Origin: Macondimonas sp035325645
Lineage (GTDB): Bacteria > Pseudomonadota > Gammaproteobacteria > UBA5335
Direction: 5' to 3'
Assembly (NCBI GenBank): GCA_035325645.1
Contig: DAOKZK010000004.1
Coordinates: 11,429 to 75,428 of the forward strand
Length of the DNA stretch: 64,000 nucleotides
Of the stretch, positions 60,218 to 64,000 are shown piece by piece. Every line of letters begins with the position of its first letter. The stretch's first letter is position 1. A program made the position numbers and the translations under genes. The notes under the pieces are model-generated. The model made no database searches and was not told where the DNA came from. It worked only from the letters and a program-made list of their open reading frames with translations.

Positions 60218-61554
60218 GAAAGGCAGGAGTGACTGCGATGGAAAGCCTCAATCGGCGCGGATTGCGCAACGGTCTTCTCATGGTCCTGATGTGGGCTCTA
60301 TTGGTGCCGGTGACCTATGGACATGGCGAAATTGCCCAGATGGCGGGCATCCGCATGCGTACCATTCACTGGTTCGATACCGAGATACAACCGACTCAGG
60401 TCAAGGTCAACGATATCGTCACGGTTCGGGGCAAGTTCATGGTTTCCGGGCATTGGCCGGATTACGTGGCGAAGCCGGAGGAGTGGGTTTTCCTGAATAT
60501 CGGTGTTCCGGGGCCCGTCTTCGTCCGCCTGGACGCCACCATAAACGGCATGCCCCAGTACCAATCGACCGCATTCAAACGGGGTGAATTCTACGAGTAC
60601 GAAGTCAAGCTCAAGGCTCGGGTGCCCGGCGAATGGCATGTGCACCCGCTGATCAACGTCTGGGAGGCGGGCCCCATTGCAGGGCCAGCCCGCTTTGTCC
60701 AGATCGGCGGCGACAAGGCGGATTTCGTCAACACAGTCACACTGATGGATGGCGAATTGGTGGACGTGGAGAACTACGGCCTGTCGTCCATGTGGTCGAT
60801 CCACTTGCTGTGGGTGCTCGTAGGCCTGCTCTGGGTCGGCTATTGGTTCCGGCGTCTGCCGGTCATGATGTACCGCTACGTGATGGTCAAGGAACATGGA
60901 GAACTCGAGGCTGAACGGCGGCTCATCAGCATCCAGGACATTGTCGTCAGCGCAACTTTTGTAGTAGCGATTATCGGTGTGACCCTGGGTTTGATGGTTT
61001 GGTCCTTCGATCGCTGGTCGATCACGATCCCCTTGCAAACCGGAAAAGTTGAAGCGCCGGTGATTCCGCTGCCTGAATCCCAACAACAGGTGGACGTCAA
61101 GGTCAACAGGGCCCAATTCGATCTGCCGTCGCGGCGCCTAGACATGGCGCTCGAGGTGACCAACCGCTCGACCGAGCCGGTTCGCGTCGGAAAGTTCGTA
61201 ACCGGTTATGCCCGTTTCATCAATCCGGCGGTACTCGAGGATATGAAGCATGACCGTTACGATCCGGTGGCTCCGACGGGGCTGAGCAGCGACGTCGAGT
61301 GGATCGAGCCGGGCCAGAGCCGCTTGATCAATGTGACATTGGCTGACGCTCTGTGGGGTGAACATCGGCTGACCGACATCGTGGCAGAGCCTGATCTGCG
61401 TTTTGCCGGATTGATGTTCTTCTACTCAGCGGATGGGCAACGTCATGTTCGTGAGATTGGTGCTCGCATGACACCCAATTTCTTGCCGGGTTATGTTCCG
61501 GTCAACCGGCACGGCGGGCATGTGACATTGGAAAGCCGTGGGTCGATGGGCTGA
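60214..61554 (+). CDS. pmoB: PmoB/AmoB subunit of copper membrane monooxygenase
   Basis: PmoB has two periplasmic cupredoxin domains linked by two membrane helices. The 446-residue precursor has a signal peptide ending at VTYG, so the mature protein begins with His37 (HGEIAQ). With His142 and His144 (WHVHP) it makes the complete Cu_B site; His52 (TIHWFD) corresponds to a bis-His ligand. Other family parts are KVND-VTVRGKF, GVPGPVFVRLD and GPIAGPARF, helices near 192-212 and 246-266, and a second cupredoxin domain from about 290. Starts at ATG 60214 (overlapping pmoA) or ATG 60238 (after AGGAG) are both good. No pmoD follows; galE is convergent. Confidence 0.95.
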   Translation: MRKAGVTAMESLNRRGLRNGLLMVLMWALLVPVTYGHGEIAQMAGIRMRTIHWFDTEIQPTQVKVNDIVTVRGKFMVSGHWPDYVAKPEEWVFLNIGVPGPVFVRLDATINGMPQYQSTAFKRGEFYEYEVKLKARVPGEWHVHPLINVWEAGPIAGPARFVQIGGDKADFVNTVTLMDGELVDVENYGLSSMWSIHLLWVLVGLLWVGYWFRRLPVMMYRYVMVKEHGELEAERRLISIQDIVVSATFVVAIIGVTLGLMVWSFDRWSITIPLQTGKVEAPVIPLPESQQQVDVKVNRAQFDLPSRRLDMALEVTNRSTEPVRVGKFVTGYARFINPAVLEDMKHDRYDPVAPTGLSSDVEWIEPGQSRLINVTLADALWGEHRLTDIVAEPDLRFAGLMFFYSADGQRHVREIGARMTPNFLPGYVPVNRHGGHVTLESRGSMG

Positions 61555-61565
61555 GTGCGCCGTTC

Positions 61566-61599
61566 ACGGGATCATGCCGAGTCTTTGGCTTGATCCCGT
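61566..61599. terminator. Convergent hairpin between pmoB and galE
   Basis: ACGGGATCA and TGATCCCGT form a nine-bp stem, with an inner GCC/GGC pairing. It lies just after the pmoB stop and overlaps the last codons of galE. T residues after it are few, so as a terminator it is only moderately supported. Confidence 0.5.
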
Positions 61600-62594
61600 C
61601 TTGCCGGACCATTGATCTTTTGTTCCCACCGCCAGGCATCTTGCAGGAGCGTCGTCAGCTCGCTCCGCCGTGCGGACCACCCCAGGAGGTCGCGGGCGCG
61701 TCGCGGATCGGCGACCAGAACGGGAGGGTCGCCCGGTCGACGCGGGCCGAGGTGATGTGGCACGCGCCGTCCGGTGACCCGTTCGATGGCGTCAAGGATC
61801 TGCAGGACCGAATACCCCGTCCCCGTGCCGAGGTTCAGCGAACAGGTCTCCCCCCCCGCGATCAGATAATCGAGGGCGAGGGCATGCGCAGTCGCCAGAT
61901 CGGATACGTGCACGAAATCCCTGATGCAACTCCCGTCCGGCGTGGGGTAGTCCGTACCGTACACCGTGAGCGCCGGTCCGGTTCCGCACGCTGCTTGCAA
62001 TGCCAGCGGTATGAGGTGGGTCTCCGGATCATGTCGCTCCCCGAGTTCGCCGGCGGGATCGGCGCCCGCAGCATTGAAATAACGCAACGACACCGATTTC
62101 AAACCGTAAGCGTCACCATAGTCGCGCAACAACTGCTCCACCATCCATTTGCTCCGACCATAAGGGTTGATGGGGTCGCATGGGTGGCTCTCTGCCAGCA
62201 GTGCAGATTGGGGAACACCATAGACGGCGGCCGTGGATGAAAAGATGAACTTGCGGACGCCGTGGCGCACGATGGCGTCAAGCAATTGCTTGGTCTGAAC
62301 GAAATTATTGTGGTAATAAGCGCTCGGATTGCGAACGGACTCGCCGACTTGGATCAGGGACGCGAAATGCATCACGGCATCGAAGCGGTTTTCCGTCAGT
62401 ACGCGGTCGAGGAGGGCTCGATCGCCCATATCGCCCACCACCAGCCGCGCACTGCGGACCGCGTCCCGGTGTCCATGGCTGAGATCATCTAGCGCAAAGC
62501 TCCAGTGCCCAAGCTGATCGAGATGTTTCAGCATGTGCGAGCCGATGTATCCGGCGCCGCCGACGACGAGGATGTTCCGCTTGTTCGGGGTCAC
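61572..62594 (-). CDS. galE: UDP-glucose 4-epimerase
   Basis: GalE interconverts UDP-glucose and UDP-galactose. The 340-residue protein is an extended SDR: ILVVGGAGYIGSHMLKHL at the N-terminus, DLSHGHRDAV, HFASLIQVGESV, the catalytic Tyr-Lys pair in NPYGRSKWMVE, RYFNAAGADP, and DYPTPDGSCIRDFVHVSDLA. The start is GTG 62594 with AGAGG four bases upstream; GTG 62639 would add 15 residues of no homology. It belongs with the sugar-phosphate transferase upstream in an exopolysaccharide or O-antigen pathway. Four bases of its 3' end region form part of the convergent hairpin. Confidence 0.93.
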   Translation of the reverse strand: MTPNKRNILVVGGAGYIGSHMLKHLDQLGHWSFALDDLSHGHRDAVRSARLVVGDMGDRALLDRVLTENRFDAVMHFASLIQVGESVRNPSAYYHNNFVQTKQLLDAIVRHGVRKFIFSSTAAVYGVPQSALLAESHPCDPINPYGRSKWMVEQLLRDYGDAYGLKSVSLRYFNAAGADPAGELGERHDPETHLIPLALQAACGTGPALTVYGTDYPTPDGSCIRDFVHVSDLATAHALALDYLIAGGETCSLNLGTGTGYSVLQILDAIERVTGRRVPHHLGPRRPGDPPVLVADPRRARDLLGWSARRSELTTLLQDAWRWEQKINGPARRDQAKDSA

Positions 62595-62742
62595 TTGTCC
62601 TCTCTGAAAACGAGGATTCGATTCGATTCGTTCGGGCACGGACGTGATAGAAGACGACTGTCCCCCAGATTCATCTGCCCAAACCCTTTTCCGGACAGGT
62701 CCTGCAGTGCGCTTGCCAAAACGCGCCGGCGTTCGTGGCGTC

Positions 62743-63453
62743 TCAGTAAGCGCCCCTTCGCATCAGCACGACCCAGGCCGTCTTGAAGACGATGGCGAGA
62801 TCCATGGCCACACATCGGCGCTCCATGTATTCGCGATCCAGTTGGATGCGCCGATCATAGTCGACATCGCTGCGCCCGCTGATTTGCCACAGACCGGTTA
62901 CCCCAGGGCGGGCGGCTAGATAACAGTCGGCGTGCCGGCCGTAGCGTTTGAGTTCGTCCATGACGATCGGTCTCGGGCCCACCAGGCTCATGTCTCCGCG
63001 CAGCACATTCCAGAACTGCGGGAGTTCGTCAAGGCTGTACTTGCGCAGGAACTTGCCGACGCGCGTCACGCGTGGATCATCTTTCAGCTTGAAATCGCGT
63101 TCCCATTCGGCCCTCAGGTCAGGGCGTTCGGCCAGCACGCGTTCAAGCACGAGTTGCGCGTCCGGGACCATGGTCCTGAACTTGTAGCACGGAAAAAGCC
63201 TGCCGCCTTGGCCGACGCGGGGATGAGCAAACAACACATTCGGTCCACTCAGGCGGACCAAAATTGCAACGACCAACAGAACCGGCGCCAGCATCAACAG
63301 CAGCGCCAATGCGCCGACGACGTCAAATGCACGTTTGGCCAAGGCGCCGGAGGACGCAGCGCTGGTGGTGTCCTGCGCGACAGTCCCGCCGACGTTTGCT
63401 TCCGCCTTGCTCCACGCCTCTTCGATGCTGATTTTCGATGATGGCTGGGTCAT
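62743..63453 (-). CDS. Undecaprenyl-phosphate sugar phosphotransferase (initiating enzyme, monotopic type)
   Basis: This family starts polysaccharide repeat units by moving a sugar-1-phosphate to undecaprenyl phosphate. The 236-residue protein has one hydrophobic re-entrant or membrane helix (about 43-70, KRAFDVVGALALLLMLAPV), then YKFRTMVPDA, the catalytic Asp-Glu motif SLDELPQFWNVLRGDMSLVGPRP, and the C-terminal RPGVTGLWQISGRSDVDYD. It resembles the catalytic part of WbaP/ExoY and lacks the large N-terminal domain of WbaP. An N-terminal 40-residue disordered tail precedes the helix. It lies before galE on the same strand with 148 bases between. Confidence 0.92.
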   Translation of the reverse strand: MTQPSSKISIEEAWSKAEANVGGTVAQDTTSAASSGALAKRAFDVVGALALLLMLAPVLLVVAILVRLSGPNVLFAHPRVGQGGRLFPCYKFRTMVPDAQLVLERVLAERPDLRAEWERDFKLKDDPRVTRVGKFLRKYSLDELPQFWNVLRGDMSLVGPRPIVMDELKRYGRHADCYLAARPGVTGLWQISGRSDVDYDRRIQLDREYMERRCVAMDLAIVFKTAWVVLMRRGAY

Positions 63454-63925
63454 GACATGCCTCCGCTAAGGTGTGGGCGCATCCGTTTGTCTGGCTTTAT
63501 CCCTGCCGGCGAGTCCTTGATGATCCGATGCAGTTATTGCGCCACTGTGTCAGGGCGGCAACAACAGGGGTTTGTTTCAGGGGGGGCGATAGAAACGCCC
63601 CATGATCGACGGATCCGGTCGATTGGTGAATCAGCGTGGCGCAAGAGGCCCATTGTACAGCATTTCTTATCGACCGCACCCAGTCCCGCCACGTCGCCGG
63701 GTTCGCCGGATGCGCGCGCCAAGCGCGGCGAGTCACTAATGGACCACGTGCGTCATAAAACGCCCGGATTTGGCAATCTCTCGCCCGCCATGTCCGAGAG
63801 AGACCACACATCAGGGTGGGAATTTGGCCTGCTACTGCGGCACAGCGATCGGCGGGATCGGGGATGAGCGTCGCCCAGCCGACTCACTGGTATACTGCCT
63901 CCCGCAAGCGCTCCCGATGCGACGC
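63454..63925. other. 472-bp intergenic region before tRNA-Arg
   Basis: It must hold the leftward promoter of the sugar transferase and the rightward promoter of tRNA-Arg. One hairpin with arms GGGGCG and CGCCCC is visible near 63582-63600. Short open frames here have no recognisable domain. No operon-polarity (JUMPstart-like) element was found. Confidence 0.5.
63868..63896 (+). promoter_or_regulatory. Probable promoter of tRNA-Arg
   Basis: A TATACT -10 element at 63891-63896 ends 29 bases before the mature tRNA 5' end. The -35 (GCGTCG around 63868-63873) is a weak match. Confidence 0.45.
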
Positions 63926-64000
63926 GCCCCGGTAGCTCAGATGGATAGAGCGTCCCCCTCCTAAGGGGAAGGTCACACGTTCGAATCGTGTTCGGGGCAC
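63926..64000 (+). tRNA. tRNA-Arg (anticodon CCT)
   Basis: The cloverleaf is complete: acceptor GCCCCGG with TCGGGGC, D arm GCTC/GAGC, anticodon stem TCCCC/GGGGA with loop CTCCTAA (anticodon CCT, reading AGG), and T arm ACACG-TTCGAAT-CGTGT. The discriminator is A at 63999 and the window ends one base later, so a coded CCA cannot be checked. This rare-codon tRNA gene is a frequent attachment site for integrating elements; the flank is outside the window. Confidence 0.96.

Noticed and set aside
63577..63602. GC hairpin upstream of the sugar transferase, considered as a terminator or polysaccharide-operon element
   Set aside because: No T run on either strand and no GGCGGTAG-type motif.

Overview
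The window is a GC-rich piece of a gammaproteobacterial chromosome. The lineage is inferred from gene order: asd-fimV-truA, yceD-rpmF-plsX-fabH, ftsY-ftsE-ftsX, zapA-6S RNA-5-FCL and UPF0149-pepP-ubiH-ubiI-gcvT are all characteristic gammaproteobacterial strings. The most distinctive content is a complete copper membrane monooxygenase operon (pmoC-pmoA-pmoB order) at 58491-61554, plus a second, orphan pmoC at 7150-7968. The organism should therefore oxidise methane, ammonia or a short-chain hydrocarbon. Nothing in the window (no methanol dehydrogenase, no hydroxylamine oxidoreductase) decides which, and PmoA is divergent at the usual diagnostic motifs.

Layout. 1-7033: end of asd, fimV, truA, then yceD-rpmF-plsX-fabH. 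7034-8486: orphan pmoC with its own terminator, then a small secreted protein. 8622-14379: MgtC-like membrane protein, and a leftward group metY-SMR transporter-rsmD-coaD-ggt. 14558-17693: ftsYEX. 17707-21143: leftward rpiA, an odd tail-anchored Cache protein, EVE protein, 5-FCL, 6S RNA, zapA and a ZapB-like coiled coil. 21243-31956: one long rightward run of UPF0149, pepP, ubiH, ubiI, glycine cleavage genes (split P protein), a PfkB kinase and an unknown hydrolase-like protein. 31970-37223: leftward DUF255 protein, VTT protein, sulfotransferase and a UGT-like glycosyltransferase, lower in GC and probably acquired. 38865-43561: the methyl cycle as metK-Ca/Na antiporter-(SAH riboswitch)-ahcY-metF. 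44159-46987: an outer-membrane barrel, flavinylated FMN-binding protein, ApbE and cytochrome b operon behind a Fur-like box. 47101-56454: TraB, FkbM methyltransferase, ugd, PanE-like reductase, thiolase, etfBA, MAPEG and quinone reductase. 56725-61554: acyl-CoA ligase followed by pmoCAB. 61572-64000: galE, an initiating sugar transferase and tRNA-Arg.

How they fit together. Both pmoC copies keep all six predicted copper ligands, and pmoB keeps the three histidines of the Cu_B site, so the enzyme looks functional. A perfect 16-bp palindrome overlaps the -35 element of a good sigma-70 promoter in front of pmoCAB. The acyl-CoA ligase just upstream, with thiolase and ETF nearby, raises the possibility that the substrate is a short alkane rather than methane; this is inference. 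The second system worth attention is the 44.1-47.0 kb locus, which reads as an iron-regulated electron path from an inner-membrane b-type cytochrome to a periplasmic flavoprotein with a dedicated outer-membrane barrel.
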